Of a stretch of 64,000 bases of DNA, positions 8,982 through 17,998 are shown piece by piece; within the stretch, counting starts at the first letter, position 1; every line of letters begins with the position of its first letter. Below the pieces are notes generated by a model that was not told where the DNA came from, did no database searches, and was given only the letters and a program-made list of their open reading frames with translations. The position numbers and the translations under genes are program-made. The stretch spans positions 3,314,501 through 3,378,500 of the forward strand of contig CAKKNE010000002.1 in assembly GCA_918797485.1 (NCBI GenBank), in the 5' to 3' direction. The stretch is from Pelagomonas calceolata (lineage: Eukaryota > Sar > Pelagophyceae > Pelagomonadales > Pelagomonadaceae).

Positions 8982-10029
8982 ATGAAATCAATCGCATTAC
9001 TCATACTCGTCACGTGCACCTCCGCGCTGCGCCGGCACCGGCTGGAGACGACAGCCGCGACCCTTAGAGGAGGCGAGGGAAGATGGCGCAAAGTCAAGGG
9101 CGGCGCCTCGAGCCTGCGCAGCTCCGCGCGCGCCTGGGCCGACTACCTCACCGGCGCGAACGTCACGACGAACATCACGACATGGACGAGGCCCAAGAAG
9201 AAGCTAAAAAAGCCATCTGTCGGCCCCGAGGACCAATACGAGGTCGCTGAGGCCTTCGCGGAGGCCGCGCGCGCCGTCACGCGGCCCTCGCTGCGCGTGA
9301 TCGCCACGACGGTCGTGCCCGCCTGCGGCGCCGTGCTGGCCAACGGCATGTTCCTGGCGAGCTGGCCCGCGGTCGCGCAGGCCCGCACGTCAAAGCAGCT
9401 CGGCGCGCTGAACCCTTTGCCTTTTGCCTTCACGTTCGCGAACTGCGTGGGCTGGCTCCACTACGGCTTTGTGTGTCGGAACCATTATGTGTTTTGGTCG
9501 AACGCGCTGGGCTGCGTCCTGGGGCTGTTGTATACGACCACGGCGCTCAAGCTGGGGTGCCCCGACGTCGTCGAGCGGGTCGCGGTGGGGGGCCTGGTGA
9601 TTCACATCGGCGCGGCGTATGTTACGGGCTTGCGGCTGGCGTCGCCAGCTAAACGGAAGCTGTGCGCGGGGCTCGTCGCCAACTTCATTCTGCTGTGCTA
9701 CTACGCGGCGCCGCTGTCCACCGTCGCGGCCGTCGTGCGCAGCGCACGAATCAAATGTCGCGGCGCTTCTATTCACTGGTTTGATTTGCGCACAGGTCGT
9801 GCGGAGCCGGGACGCGTCGTCGATCTCCGGGCCGCTGGTGCTGGTCAACGCGGGCAACGGCCTGTTGTGGACCGTGTACGGCGCCGCGGTCGAGGACGCG
9901 CTCGTCTGGGCGCCGAACCTCGCCGGCGTGGCGCTCGCCGCGGCGCAGCTGGCGCTCAAGCTGGCGTTCCGCGGCGCGAGGGCCTCGACTACCGCCGTCG
10001 CCGCGACCGCGGCAAAAGGAGTAACTTGA
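8982..10029 (+). CDS. SWEET/MtN3-type sugar transporter, interrupted by a miniature introner
   Basis: Two exons, 8982-9731 and 9796-10029, give 327 aa. SWEETs are seven-helix sugar uniporters built from two MtN3 triple-helix repeats. Repeat 1 shows LNPLPFAFTFANCVGWLHYG and a conserved Asn in WSNALGCVLGLLY. Repeat 2, restored by splicing, shows PLSTVAAVVRSRDASSISGP, NAGNGLLWTVYG and APNLAGVALAAAQLAL. Without splicing the frame leaves the conserved sequence at residue 250. Removal of 9732-9795 rejoins it exactly at phase 0. The N-terminus is a signal peptide (MKSIALLILVTCTSALRRH), so an endomembrane, plastid or surface location is possible. The convergent NEK kinase stops 8 bp from this stop. 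Confidence 0.85.
9740..9795 (+). mobile_element. Miniature introner (56 bp) in the SWEET gene
   Basis: It is flanked by a perfect 8-bp target duplication GTCGTGCG (9732-9739 and 9796-9803). The right end (CACTGGTTTGATTTGCGCACAG, given here as CACTGG plus TTTGATTTGCGCACAG) and left end (CAGCGCACGAATCAAA) form an imperfect 16-bp inverted repeat, 12 of 16 matching. The interior ATGTCGCGGCGC matches the 5' interior of the larger introner at 43295. The likely intron is 9732-9795, using GT from the left duplication as donor and the element's terminal CACAG as acceptor. This restores the reading frame exactly. Confidence 0.85.
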
Positions 10030-10037
10030 AATCCATA

Positions 10038-12245
10038 TTATTCGGCGAGCGCGACCGCGTCCTCGGGCACATTGGGCGGTGGCTCGTCGGGCGGCGCCAC
10101 GGACTCGTCGTCTGACTCCTCCGCCGCGTGGAGCATCGACGCGAGGCTGCCCGACAGGGCCAGGACGTCGACGTCGTCGCGCTGCGCGCGCGCGGCGGCG
10201 ACGGCGCGGCCCGCCGCGCCCGCGGTCGACACGGCCGCGGGCTCCTCGGGCACGTCGTCGAGCGAGAGGTTCCGGAAGCGCGCCGACGCGCGCCGCGGCT
10301 TCCGCCGCGCGGGCGGCGGCGACGGCGACGTGTCCGCGTCGGCCGCGGCGGCCTCGATGCGCGCGCGCGCGATGCCGTACTGCTCCTCGAGCTCGGCCTT
10401 GAGCTTCGCAGCCTTGGCCTCGGCCTGGGCGCGCCGGGCCGCGCCGCGCGCGGCCGCGCGGCTGATGGCGTCGCGCGGCGACTCGCGGCGCAGGCCCGGC
10501 GAGGGGCGCACGGACCCCGGCGACGCGTCGCGGCTCCGGCGCGGCGGCGAGCCGGACGACGCCGTGACGACGCCGCCGTTCGCCTCGAGCTCGCGCTTCT
10601 GGCGCCGCTGGCGCTCCTCGGAGTCGCGCCGCCGCTTGCGCCCCTCCTCGGCCGCGGCCCGCAGCGCCTCGCGCACGCCGAGCCGCCGCCGCGGCCGCCC
10701 GCGGCGCGGCGCCGCCTCGCGCCGCGGGAGCCGCCGCCAGGACCGCTGGATGAGGGCCACGGCCGCGGATCGCGCCGGCTCGTGGACGACGACGCGGTCC
10801 CGGCGCGGCGGCACGACGTTGAGTGGTGGCCGCCGCCCGCGGCGCCACGTCCGCTGCAGCGTCCGCGCCGCCGCGTCCCCCCGCCCCGATTCGGACCGCC
10901 GCTTGAGCAGGTCCACCTGGGCGCGCATCGCGTCCAATTTATCGGCGAGGATCTGTTGGCGCTGCGTGTCCTTGAGCTCGCGCCGCCGCTTGCGGCGCAG
11001 GGGGCTCGCCTCGCTCCGCTCGGGCGTCTTGACGATGAATTCGATCGGCGACGCCGCCTGTAGCAATTCCGTGCCGTCGAGGGGCCAGAGCCGCGCGGAC
11101 GTCGGCGCCGGCGCCGGCGGCGCCGTGGAAACGACGTCGTCGAGGCACAGGGCCTCGACGGGCCCGGCGAAGAAGATCTTCGGCGGCGCGGGCGCCTCCG
11201 GGATGTCCGACGACGGCGGCGGCCCGCGCGGCGGCGGCGGCTGGTCGGGCGCGGCCGCCGGGCCCGGCACGGGCGATGGCGGCGGCGGGGTGGAAGGCGG
11301 CGGCGGATCCAATCCCGTGGAGGTGCTCTCGAGCAGCAGCTGCGCGTGGTGCCTTACAAACGAGTCCCTTAACAGTCGCCGCGCCTTCGGTCTATGAGTG
11401 GCGCGCTTGCAGAGCATCTTGGCCAACAGATCACTTAAACCCGGCGAGCACCGCTTCGGGGGCGGCGGGTCTCGCCCCAAGACCAACCGCGCAAGTTTTC
11501 CTAACGAAGTAGCATGGAAGGGCAATTTCAACGTAGCCAGCTCGTATAGAACAACGCCTAGAGACCACATGTCCGACGCTGACGAATAGGCCTCGTCGTT
11601 AAATATTTCGGGCGACAAGTAGTAGGGCGTGCCCGTCTGTGTCCGAGCCATGCTCGTCGTGTGCTGTAGACACTTCGCTACTCCAAAATCCCCCCACTTG
11701 GCCAGACCCGTACTCGTCAAAAAGACGTTCTGAGGTTTAATATCCCTGTGGAGAATCTTCTGGGCGTGCACGTACTTCAGCGCCAGTAACAGTTGCACGA
11801 AGATGCGCATGACGTAATTTTCGTCGAAGACCTTGCCCGTGCTGCGCTGCCGTTTTATCACTTGGTCCAGGTCCCCGCCATCGCAAAACTCCATCACGAT
11901 ATGGAGAGCAGCTCCATCTTCCAGCGACGTCTCGACAAACGACTCGAAGAACGCCACGACGTTCGGGTGGTCCAACCTTCTCAATATCAAGGCTTCCCTC
12001 CGAGCTTCGTCGGCCTGGTGCTGGTTCAACGCCGTCACTTGTTTCACAACGACCAAATCGTCCTCCTCTTCTCTTACTCTTCGGTCTCTACACAACAGTG
12101 CTTTCCCGTAGGCGCCCTTGCCCAGTAGTTTCAACACCTCGAAGTCGCGCATGGAGCTGCCCTCGTTTTGGATGGTTTCATTTGTAGTAGTGGGCGAGGC
12201 GCTCGGTTTTAATGAAGGGATGCGGCGCGGGCCCGTGTCCTCCAT
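10038..12245 (-). CDS. NEK-family serine/threonine kinase with IQ-like coiled-coil tail
   Basis: 735 aa. The kinase domain starts at FEVLKLLGKGAYGKALLC (about residues 34-300). The Gly loop GKGAYG, VVVKQV lysine, HRDIKPQN catalytic loop (about 167), the DFG motif inside GDFGVAK, GTPYYLSPE activation segment and SDMWSLGVVLYEL are all present, so it should be active. The pattern fits NIMA-related kinases, which act in cilia and mitosis. The tail has a Pro-rich linker (about 310-375), two IQ-like motifs (TLQRTWRRGRR and LIQRSWRRLPRR) and charged coiled-coil segments. The first ATG (12245) is used; Met 32 at 12152 is an alternative just before the domain. A dispersed palindrome (12504-12527) lies in the divergent promoter. 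Confidence 0.88.
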   Translation of the reverse strand: MEDTGPRRIPSLKPSASPTTTNETIQNEGSSMRDFEVLKLLGKGAYGKALLCRDRRVREEEDDLVVVKQVTALNQHQADEARREALILRRLDHPNVVAFFESFVETSLEDGAALHIVMEFCDGGDLDQVIKRQRSTGKVFDENYVMRIFVQLLLALKYVHAQKILHRDIKPQNVFLTSTGLAKWGDFGVAKCLQHTTSMARTQTGTPYYLSPEIFNDEAYSSASDMWSLGVVLYELATLKLPFHATSLGKLARLVLGRDPPPPKRCSPGLSDLLAKMLCKRATHRPKARRLLRDSFVRHHAQLLLESTSTGLDPPPPSTPPPPSPVPGPAAAPDQPPPPRGPPPSSDIPEAPAPPKIFFAGPVEALCLDDVVSTAPPAPAPTSARLWPLDGTELLQAASPIEFIVKTPERSEASPLRRKRRRELKDTQRQQILADKLDAMRAQVDLLKRRSESGRGDAAARTLQRTWRRGRRPPLNVVPPRRDRVVVHEPARSAAVALIQRSWRRLPRREAAPRRGRPRRRLGVREALRAAAEEGRKRRRDSEERQRRQKRELEANGGVVTASSGSPPRRSRDASPGSVRPSPGLRRESPRDAISRAAARGAARRAQAEAKAAKLKAELEEQYGIARARIEAAAADADTSPSPPPARRKPRRASARFRNLSLDDVPEEPAAVSTAGAAGRAVAAARAQRDDVDVLALSGSLASMLHAAEESDDESVAPPDEPPPNVPEDAVALAE

Positions 12246-12672
12246 CGTCGTCGTGTGGTGAACGGTGCGACGGGGCAGCCCTTGGCCTCGCGGCCGACGC
12301 GCGCCCCACGGACCGACGTACCGTCGGGCAGCACTCTCGACGCGCGGCTGGCCCAGGACGAGCTTTTGTGCGGCCGAGGCCGGCGCTTCGCACGCCGCTC
12401 CAACGAAGCCACCGGTTACCCCGCACCATGGCCGTGCGTGTGTCGGGACTACGGATCGCGACGAGGCCTCCGCGGGCCCACGAGGCCTCCGCGGTTTTTC
12501 AGAGCTAGCGGCCTGTGAGACACTAGCAAGTGCTAAGCGCAGCTTTTGGCTATCTAAGCGCTATACCGGCGCGCACGCACGTAGAAAGAGACCGCTGGAG
12601 CGTTTCATCGCGAGCCCGAACAGACCTCTGCCTCTGGAGGCGACAGCTGTGCTCGCTGGGCTCTAGTTAACA
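12246..12672. other. Divergent spacer kinase/membrane protein
   Basis: A 427-bp bidirectional promoter region with one dispersed palindrome at 12504-12527. Short ORFs here lack protein character. Confidence 0.5.
12504..12527 (-). repeat. Dispersed promoter palindrome, copy 4
   Basis: Complete 24-bp copy, about 260 bp from the kinase ATG and 145 bp from the plus-strand gene. Confidence 0.75.
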
Positions 12673-13569
12673 ATGATGGTGCTCTATCTCATCTCTCTGG
12701 TTTACGCCGCGGCGGCGGCGGGAGGGAACAGTTCTCCACCGGGCGCCGGGCACGTCACCACGGTCAACCGCGCGGCGCCCAAGGCGCAGCCGGCTCCGGG
12801 GAAGACGCCCCTCGCGCTCCTCGCCTCCGTCGGGGGCGCTCCACAAGCCGGGAAGCGCGCGCCCCTGGCGCGCGCCCGGGCCCAGCACGCCACCGCGATC
12901 AAGCACGCCCAGCTCGTGCACCTCCACAACCGGACGCGCGCCGAGCTCGCGCGGCGGCACCGCGGGGCGAACGCGACGAACGCGACGGCCGCCGCCGCCG
13001 CGCCCCCGACGGCCGGCGTGCGGACCGGGGCGGGCGGCGCGCGCGACGGGACGGGACGCCCGCCCGCCGCCGCCGCGCCGCCGGGCGAGCGACGCGCGCG
13101 ACCCGGCGAGCCGCGGCAAAACGCGCCGGGCGCCGACGCGCCGCGACGCCCGCCCGGCGGCGGCGCCGGCGCGAATGCCCGGCGCCCGCCGGGCCGCGCC
13201 GACGCGGCGGAGCGGCACCGGCACCGCCGGAAGCGGGCGCGCGACGGCCAGGACGACGCGCCGACGCCGCGCGAGAAGGCCATACCGGCCGTCTTCATCG
13301 CGCTCTCCGGGCTGGCGCTGGCGTGCTTCGCCGCGAAGGCGGTCTTCAACGCCCAGAGCGTCGACGACGCCGCGACGCCGACGTCGCCGGCGAAGGCGCG
13401 CCGCGTCGAGCTCCGCGAGAAGCTCCTGCGGGCGCAAGCCGTGCCGCCCGCGGACGCGCCGCCGCCGCCCCACCAGTGGTCCGGCGGCGAGCTCGACGAC
13501 GTCGACGTCGAGGTCGACGCGCCGAGCCCGGTGCGGCTGCCGGAGGCGCCCGCCGCGCCCCGGCCGTGA
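12673..13569 (+). CDS. Putative type I membrane protein, Ala/Pro/Arg-rich
   Basis: 298 aa, family not recognised. It has a hydrophobic signal peptide (MMVLYLISLVYAAAAAGG), a lumenal or extracellular low-complexity region rich in Ala, Pro, Gly and Arg with potential N-glycosylation sites (NRT, NAT twice), one membrane helix (about 203-222, AIPAVFIALSGLALACFAAKA) and an acidic C-terminal tail (GGELDDVDVEVDAP). The antisense frame 12667-13635 is also open but has no domain and a very high Arg content, so I take the plus strand as coding. Confidence 0.55.
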   Translation: MMVLYLISLVYAAAAAGGNSSPPGAGHVTTVNRAAPKAQPAPGKTPLALLASVGGAPQAGKRAPLARARAQHATAIKHAQLVHLHNRTRAELARRHRGANATNATAAAAAPPTAGVRTGAGGARDGTGRPPAAAAPPGERRARPGEPRQNAPGADAPRRPPGGGAGANARRPPGRADAAERHRHRRKRARDGQDDAPTPREKAIPAVFIALSGLALACFAAKAVFNAQSVDDAATPTSPAKARRVELREKLLRAQAVPPADAPPPPHQWSGGELDDVDVEVDAPSPVRLPEAPAAPRP

Positions 13570-13989
13570 TCTCTCGTAAGGGACTTTGTATGCTAAGAAA
13601 AAGGACACACCGCCCAGGTCTACTAAGTAACTCACTCCCTCTCTTACTTACTACGTAGAACGAGGTTTACTCAGAAGGCGAACACTCCCAGACCCCTCAC
13701 GCGCGGCGCCGGAAGTAGGGGTCGGGGTATGACGCACAATTCATCCCCTCCCCTCCCTTTCCCTGAAACCGCCGAAGCCCCCCTGTGCTCCGAGAGTGCT
13801 CCTTCGCGCCCCGCGCCGGCTACGTGTCGGCGCGTAATTAACTATCTAACCTTACCAGCCTGAGGGTCGACGTACGGGGCCCCCGGTACCTACGGACAGG
13901 AGAACTGTACTACAGAAGCACACGCTGTCGACTCGGGAGTCTCGAACGATAGTATGCATGCTTATTTTTGGGAACGGGTCGCCACTTCT
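13570..13989. other. Spacer with no recognised feature
   Basis: A 420-bp stretch between convergent genes. It carries short C-rich and G-rich runs and an ACGTACGGGGCCCCCGGTACC-like self-complementary patch near 13871-13891. No gene seen. Confidence 0.4.
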
Positions 13990-14766
13990 TCAGACGAGGA
14001 ACACGGTCCCCTCGCAGACCATGACGCAGTTGTCGGCCTCGAGCTTGCCGAGGAGGTCCCGGACCGCGGCCTCGTCGTTCGACGCCCCGGGCGGCGGCGG
14101 GACCGCGAGCGCCGCGGCGAAGAGCGCCTCGAGGTCGACCTCGTCCGGCGACTCGCGCGGCGCGGCCGCGAGCACGCCGCGCATCCATTTGACGTCGGCG
14201 GGCTCCTCGGCGACGGGCGGCGGCGGCGGCGGCGCGGGCGCGGCCTCCGCGACGGACGCGGGCGCGGCGACGCGCGGCTTCTTGGCCGGCGGCGGCTGGC
14301 TCCGCGCGGCCTTGGCGGCGCGGAGCTGCTTCACCTTCTCGCGCGCGGCGCGCTTGCGGGCCTGGCGCTCGGCCTCCTCTTGCAGCTTGCGCGCCTCCTC
14401 GGCCTCGCGCTCGGCCTTGCGCTTCGCGGCCTCCTCGCGCCGCGCGTCCTGGGCCTCTTCCCGGCTCACCTCGACCTTGGCCGAGATCCACTGCGCATCC
14501 ACCCTTTTCTCGGAGCCGTTCAGCACGTACTTGACGGCGTACGTAAAGCCCGTCGTGCGCTTCACGGAGCCGTCCTTCATGGGCCCCCCGTCCTTCTCCC
14601 TTTCGTCGTGGACCTTGCGGATCGTGGCCGTGCCGCCGGGCTTGTTCATGCCCGGGAACGTGCGCGGCTTGACCTCGACGAGCTCGCCGACGCTGAAGCG
14701 CGGCGTTTCTTCTTCCTCCGGTGCTGCGGCCGGCGGCGCGTTGGCCTCACCCAATGCGGCGGCCAT
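13990..14766 (-). CDS. SH3-like plus winged-helix-like nuclear protein
   Basis: 258 aa from ATG 14766; the upstream in-frame ATG at 14805 adds only a basic leader. Residues about 22-95 form a small beta domain (FSVGELVEVKPRTFPGMNKP, GGTATIRKV, YAVKYVLNGSEKRVDAQWI) resembling Tudor/SH3-like modules. A charged coiled coil follows (about 95-155), then a basic Pro/Ala linker. The last 35 residues (AAVRDLLGKLEADNCVMVCE and GTVFLV) resemble the winged-helix C-terminus of MCM-type proteins, in which a helix leads to N-x-V-M and a final beta hairpin. Nuclear chromatin or DNA binding is an inference. A dispersed palindrome lies upstream at 14941-14961. Confidence 0.6.
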   Translation of the reverse strand: MAAALGEANAPPAAAPEEEETPRFSVGELVEVKPRTFPGMNKPGGTATIRKVHDEREKDGGPMKDGSVKRTTGFTYAVKYVLNGSEKRVDAQWISAKVEVSREEAQDARREEAAKRKAEREAEEARKLQEEAERQARKRAAREKVKQLRAAKAARSQPPPAKKPRVAAPASVAEAAPAPPPPPPVAEEPADVKWMRGVLAAAPRESPDEVDLEALFAAALAVPPPPGASNDEAAVRDLLGKLEADNCVMVCEGTVFLV

Positions 14767-15267
14767 GGTTATGCGCTGCGGGGCAAATGCCCGGCTTCTA
14801 GCCAAAGGGACCGCGCGCGCTGCCTAAAACGCAGCCGGTGAACGATGGTGGCAGCGAGAGGCCCGAAACACACGCGATCTGCGCGCTGTGTGCCTCCACC
14901 TGAGCCGTACAATTCAAAGTTTTGCAAAAAGCGGCGGCAAGCTAGTGTGTCAAACGCTAGCTCATTTTTCGAGCTTTATCCGCAGAGGGTACGTACGCCC
15001 TCACTCGCACGGCTTGCCATTCGGAGCGGTAAGATAAGTGCTTCCTATTCGTGCGGGGCGACTGTGTGTGACCGGCAAGCGCTGCCCAAAGCGCTGCATT
15101 CAGCAGGCGCTGCACGCTCGGCCGCGTGCGCGCGACTCCTCTCTTAGTTTGCTAAAAAAGTAGCAAGTTGCACCACACGGTTTCGCAGCCAGAGGGCAGC
15201 CAGAGGGGGCAGCAGGGTAGCACCAAGAGAGGGCAGCAGCCCGAGCGGTCGAAGGTAGCGGCGCACG
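14767..15267. other. Divergent spacer
   Basis: A 501-bp bidirectional promoter region with one dispersed palindrome at 14941-14961. Near the plus gene there is a short direct repeat of agagggcagc (15187 and 15229). No ORF is supported. Confidence 0.5.
14941..14961 (+). repeat. Dispersed promoter palindrome, copy 5
   Basis: Short 21-bp TGTGTCA-type copy, 175 bp from the minus gene start and 306 bp from the plus gene start. Confidence 0.65.
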
Positions 15268-15714
15268 ATGCCGCGCGACGAGACCAAGGACGAGGACGAC
15301 TCCAGCGACGGCGACGGGCCCGAATTCGTCGACATGATCGCGGCCTGCAAGGACTACTTCGGCGAGCCCGACGCGCTGCCGCTCCTCGAGCGGTTCGTGG
15401 AAGAGCATTCCTCAAAATTCGCGCACCGCCAGTCGCTCGACGCGAGCGAGGAGGAGCAGGACCTGGTCCACACGGAGCTGCACCGCGAGTATCTGGTGCG
15501 GTGGGAGGCGGCCATCGAAGCGTTCCTTTCAGAAAAGGCGTTCTCGCTGCAGGAGTTCCAGGCGCAGCTGCGCGACGCGGTCGAAGACAGGTACTGCGCG
15601 CTCTTCGAGGAGCACGAGCACCACGGCTGGGTGGACTCGTGCTTCGCGGCCGTGTCCTACGAGCACTTCTACCGGCGCATGGTGGCCGCGGCGCGGCGCG
15701 GGAGGCATAAGTAG
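15268..15714 (+). CDS. BART-domain protein, ARL2BP/CFAP36-like
   Basis: 148 aa, almost entirely a BART domain. This all-helical module binds ARL2/ARL3-type small GTPases and is found in ciliary and mitochondrial regulators. Visible landmarks are EFVDMIAACKDYF, LLERFVEEHSSKF, the H-x-x-Y block LHREYLVRWEAAIEAFL, FSLQEFQAQL and the Asp/Glu-rich loop before YEHFYRRMVAAARR. The length is typical for a stand-alone BART protein. The acidic N-terminus (DETKDEDDSSDGDG) is disordered. It stops 5 bp from the convergent neighbour. An ARF-family GTPase is encoded at 36142-36693 but is ARF-like rather than ARL2, so it is not necessarily the partner. Confidence 0.8.
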   Translation: MPRDETKDEDDSSDGDGPEFVDMIAACKDYFGEPDALPLLERFVEEHSSKFAHRQSLDASEEEQDLVHTELHREYLVRWEAAIEAFLSEKAFSLQEFQAQLRDAVEDRYCALFEEHEHHGWVDSCFAAVSYEHFYRRMVAAARRGRHK

Positions 15715-15719
15715 TTAAA

Positions 15720-17147
15720 TTACTCGGGTGGTCGGTACTTGATGGTCTTCAAGAAGTCGTCGTCGTCGTCCTCCTCCGGCGCTTCCTCGGCCTTGCGCGC
15801 GGCCCAGTAGTCCGCGTCCGATTTTCCAGCCTTCCGGTTCGCGAGGAACTTCTCGAACTCGGACTGCGCGTCCTCGGATGGCGGCGGCGGCGCGGTGGGC
15901 GCGGGCGCGGCTTCGGGGCTCGCCGCGAAGGACGCCTCGAGGCGCGAGCGGCCCTCGTCGGGCGTGCTTGCCCGCGTCGCCTCTTGGGCCATTTTCCGCC
16001 GGCGTTCGTCCTCCTCGCGGAGCAGGTCCTCGGCTGCGAGGCGGGCGCGCAGGCGTGGCGGCAATTTGTCGCGCTCCTCCGGCGGCGGCGCGTCGACGAC
16101 CGGCGCCGGCCCGTCGCGGTCGGCGCGCGCCGAGGCCTCCGCGGCTTTGCGCGCCTCCGCTTCGGCTTTTTGTTCGGCCTCGGCCTCGGCGCGCGCGGCC
16201 TCGGCCGCCTCGGTCTCCACGCGCGCCGCCGCGGCGGCGGCCTCGGCCGCGGCGCGCGCCGCGCTCGCTTTCTCCTCGGCCGCCGCGATCGCCGCGTCGC
16301 GCGCCGCCGCCGCTTCGGCCTCAGCCTTCGATTCGGCCTCGCGGCGCGCCTCGGCCTCCGCGAGCTTCCACGCCGTGAGCTTGTCGACCTCCCAGAAGTT
16401 CGGCTTCGGGCCGACGTCGACCTCGATCGCATTCTTGCTTTTCGCGAAGGGGTTCCAGGCCGAAGACGACTGACCGTCCCGCAACGACGCGAGCTCGGCC
16501 TCGGCCTTCTCCGCCGCCGCTTGCGCCGCGGCGGCCGCCGCGGCCAGCGGCGCCGGCGCCGCGGCGGGCGCCGGGGGCGCCGGGTTCCAGTCCCGGAGCG
16601 TCTCCAGCGGGTTGGCCAGCTCCGGCGCCGTGAGCCCGTCGAGCGGGTTCTTCGGCGCCGCCACGTTGTCGTCGAGGCCGAAGATGCCGACCGCGCCGCG
16701 CGCCTTCTCGAGCGTCTTGTACGCGCCGCCCATGGGCCCCTCCTTCGCGTCGCCCGAGACCTTCTCGGCGCCGACGGCGTAGGCGCCGCGGCGCGCCGCC
16801 TCGAGCGCGTCCGCGAGCTTTCGCGTGTCCGTCGCGTCGCGCGCGATGGTTATCGCGGCGAAGGGGCAGATCACCCCGAGGCAGCCCGAAAGACGCGTCA
16901 CGTCCTGATCATTCATCTCGCCGTAGATCGCGCACCCGTCCACTTTCACGCACTTCTGCGACCGCGTGAAGCCGCCGACCGTCGCCGTCTCGAGCTCCGC
17001 GGTGCCCAGGAACAGCTCGACGACGGCCTCATTCTTATTTCCTTTCTTGTCCTGGATCCGGATGCCGCGGCCCTTCGTCTTGCCGAAGCTCTTCAGCGGG
17101 GCGAGGGCGGCGGCCAGGCTCCCTACGAGGGCGAGGCGCCGCCACAT
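15720..17147 (-). CDS. Secretory or plastid-targeted Ala/Glu-rich coiled-coil protein
   Basis: 475 aa from ATG 17147, which opens a signal peptide (MWRRLALVGSLAAALAPLKS); the longer ORF start at 17279 adds an unlikely leader. Residues about 40-170 form a possible folded domain with Cys residues (KCVKVDGCAIYGEMN, LSGCLGVICPFAAITIARD). It is followed by a long Ala/Glu/Arg coiled coil (about 215-370) and an acidic tail ending DDDDDFLKTIKYRPPE. I do not recognise the family. The ALAPL motif after the signal could be a plastid transit cleavage site, but it lacks the usual Phe. Confidence 0.65.
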   Translation of the reverse strand: MWRRLALVGSLAAALAPLKSFGKTKGRGIRIQDKKGNKNEAVVELFLGTAELETATVGGFTRSQKCVKVDGCAIYGEMNDQDVTRLSGCLGVICPFAAITIARDATDTRKLADALEAARRGAYAVGAEKVSGDAKEGPMGGAYKTLEKARGAVGIFGLDDNVAAPKNPLDGLTAPELANPLETLRDWNPAPPAPAAAPAPLAAAAAAAQAAAEKAEAELASLRDGQSSSAWNPFAKSKNAIEVDVGPKPNFWEVDKLTAWKLAEAEARREAESKAEAEAAAARDAAIAAAEEKASAARAAAEAAAAAARVETEAAEAARAEAEAEQKAEAEARKAAEASARADRDGPAPVVDAPPPEERDKLPPRLRARLAAEDLLREEDERRRKMAQEATRASTPDEGRSRLEASFAASPEAAPAPTAPPPPSEDAQSEFEKFLANRKAGKSDADYWAARKAEEAPEEDDDDDFLKTIKYRPPE

Positions 17148-17311
17148 GCTTGTCGTGCTCTCCCAGGTGATGCTCTCGGGGGTTTTGCTCGAGTGAGCTT
17201 GTTTGCGCAGCGTGGCAGCGACGGCCGTCGAATACGTGTCGAGTCCGACTCTGCGAGCACACGGATCTAAATCAGCCACGGATCTAAATCAGTGCCAGCA
17301 CACGCGCTCCA

Positions 17312-17335
17312 GCTAGCGGGCTGTAAGACACTAGC
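17312..17335 (-). repeat. Dispersed promoter palindrome, copy 6
   Basis: Complete 24-bp copy 165 bp upstream of the minus gene start at 17147. Confidence 0.75.
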
Positions 17336-17407
17336 AAGCGAAAAATCCCCGGCCAACTAGCCCTGGCACCGTAACAACCCCGAGGTTGGAACACACACAA
17401 ACAAATT

Positions 17408-17998
17408 CTACTCGGCAAACCCCAAATAAGTCGCGTCGTCGTCGCCCACGACGCCGCGCCGCGTCCAGTAGAGCACGGCCTGGCTCCGTATGCCCTTCAC
17501 CAGAGGCGTCGTCTGGTGGAGGTGGCGGCCCCGATGCACGAGCGCGAAGCCGGCTCGTTGTTCCGCCCGTAACCGTTGACCAGAACCGTCACCGTCCCAG
17601 GCGCCAAAGAACTCGACGCGCGATCCAACAACATTCTCACTGCGCAAACACACGTTGATCGTCACAAAACTGGGGTCGCGGTGCTGGTTGAACGTCGTGT
17701 CCGTCTGCCGACTGTCGTAGTGCAGCGAGAACGCGTCGTAGAGTTCCAATTGTGAAGGGTCGCAGAACGGCGCTACTGCCTCACTGCATCGCTTCAGCAC
17801 CTCGCCGGCGGGAAAGTCGAGCTCCAACAGATCGTTGGCGTGCGGTTGCCCCTCGTCGTCCTGCGCCGCTAGTAAAGGAGAGACATTTTCTGCTGCTGCC
17901 GCCCAGGGCGCCCAGTCCATCTCCCTCAGGTCGACGCGCCGCACGCCGATGGCTTCCAGCGCGGCGTCGTCCGCGTCGGCCAGGCAGAGTGCAGCCAT
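17408..17998 (-). CDS. 2-oxoglutarate/Fe(II)-dependent dioxygenase
   Basis: 196 aa. The core jelly-roll signature is present: FNQHRDPSFVTINVCL with the H-x-D metal ligands, the distal metal His and 2OG-binding Arg in the block FALVHRGRHLHQTTPLVKGI / RSQAVLYWTR. This resembles prolyl-4-hydroxylase-type and Rps23-hydroxylase-type enzymes that hydroxylate proteins or small molecules. The YDAFSLHYDSRQ strand before the HxD is also typical. The protein is short and has no added domain or signal peptide, so a cytosolic or nuclear location is likely. The substrate cannot be inferred. The upstream region to 18295 is shared with the divergent NAF1 gene and has no dispersed palindrome. Confidence 0.8.
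   Translation of the reverse strand: MAALCLADADDAALEAIGVRRVDLREMDWAPWAAAAENVSPLLAAQDDEGQPHANDLLELDFPAGEVLKRCSEAVAPFCDPSQLELYDAFSLHYDSRQTDTTFNQHRDPSFVTINVCLRSENVVGSRVEFFGAWDGDGSGQRLRAEQRAGFALVHRGRHLHQTTPLVKGIRSQAVLYWTRRGVVGDDDATYLGFAE

Noticed and set aside
12667-13635. 322-aa minus ORF antisense to the 12.67-kb membrane protein gene
   Set aside because: Arg-dominated composition and no domain; the plus frame has a signal peptide and a membrane helix. Such long shadows are expected at this GC content.
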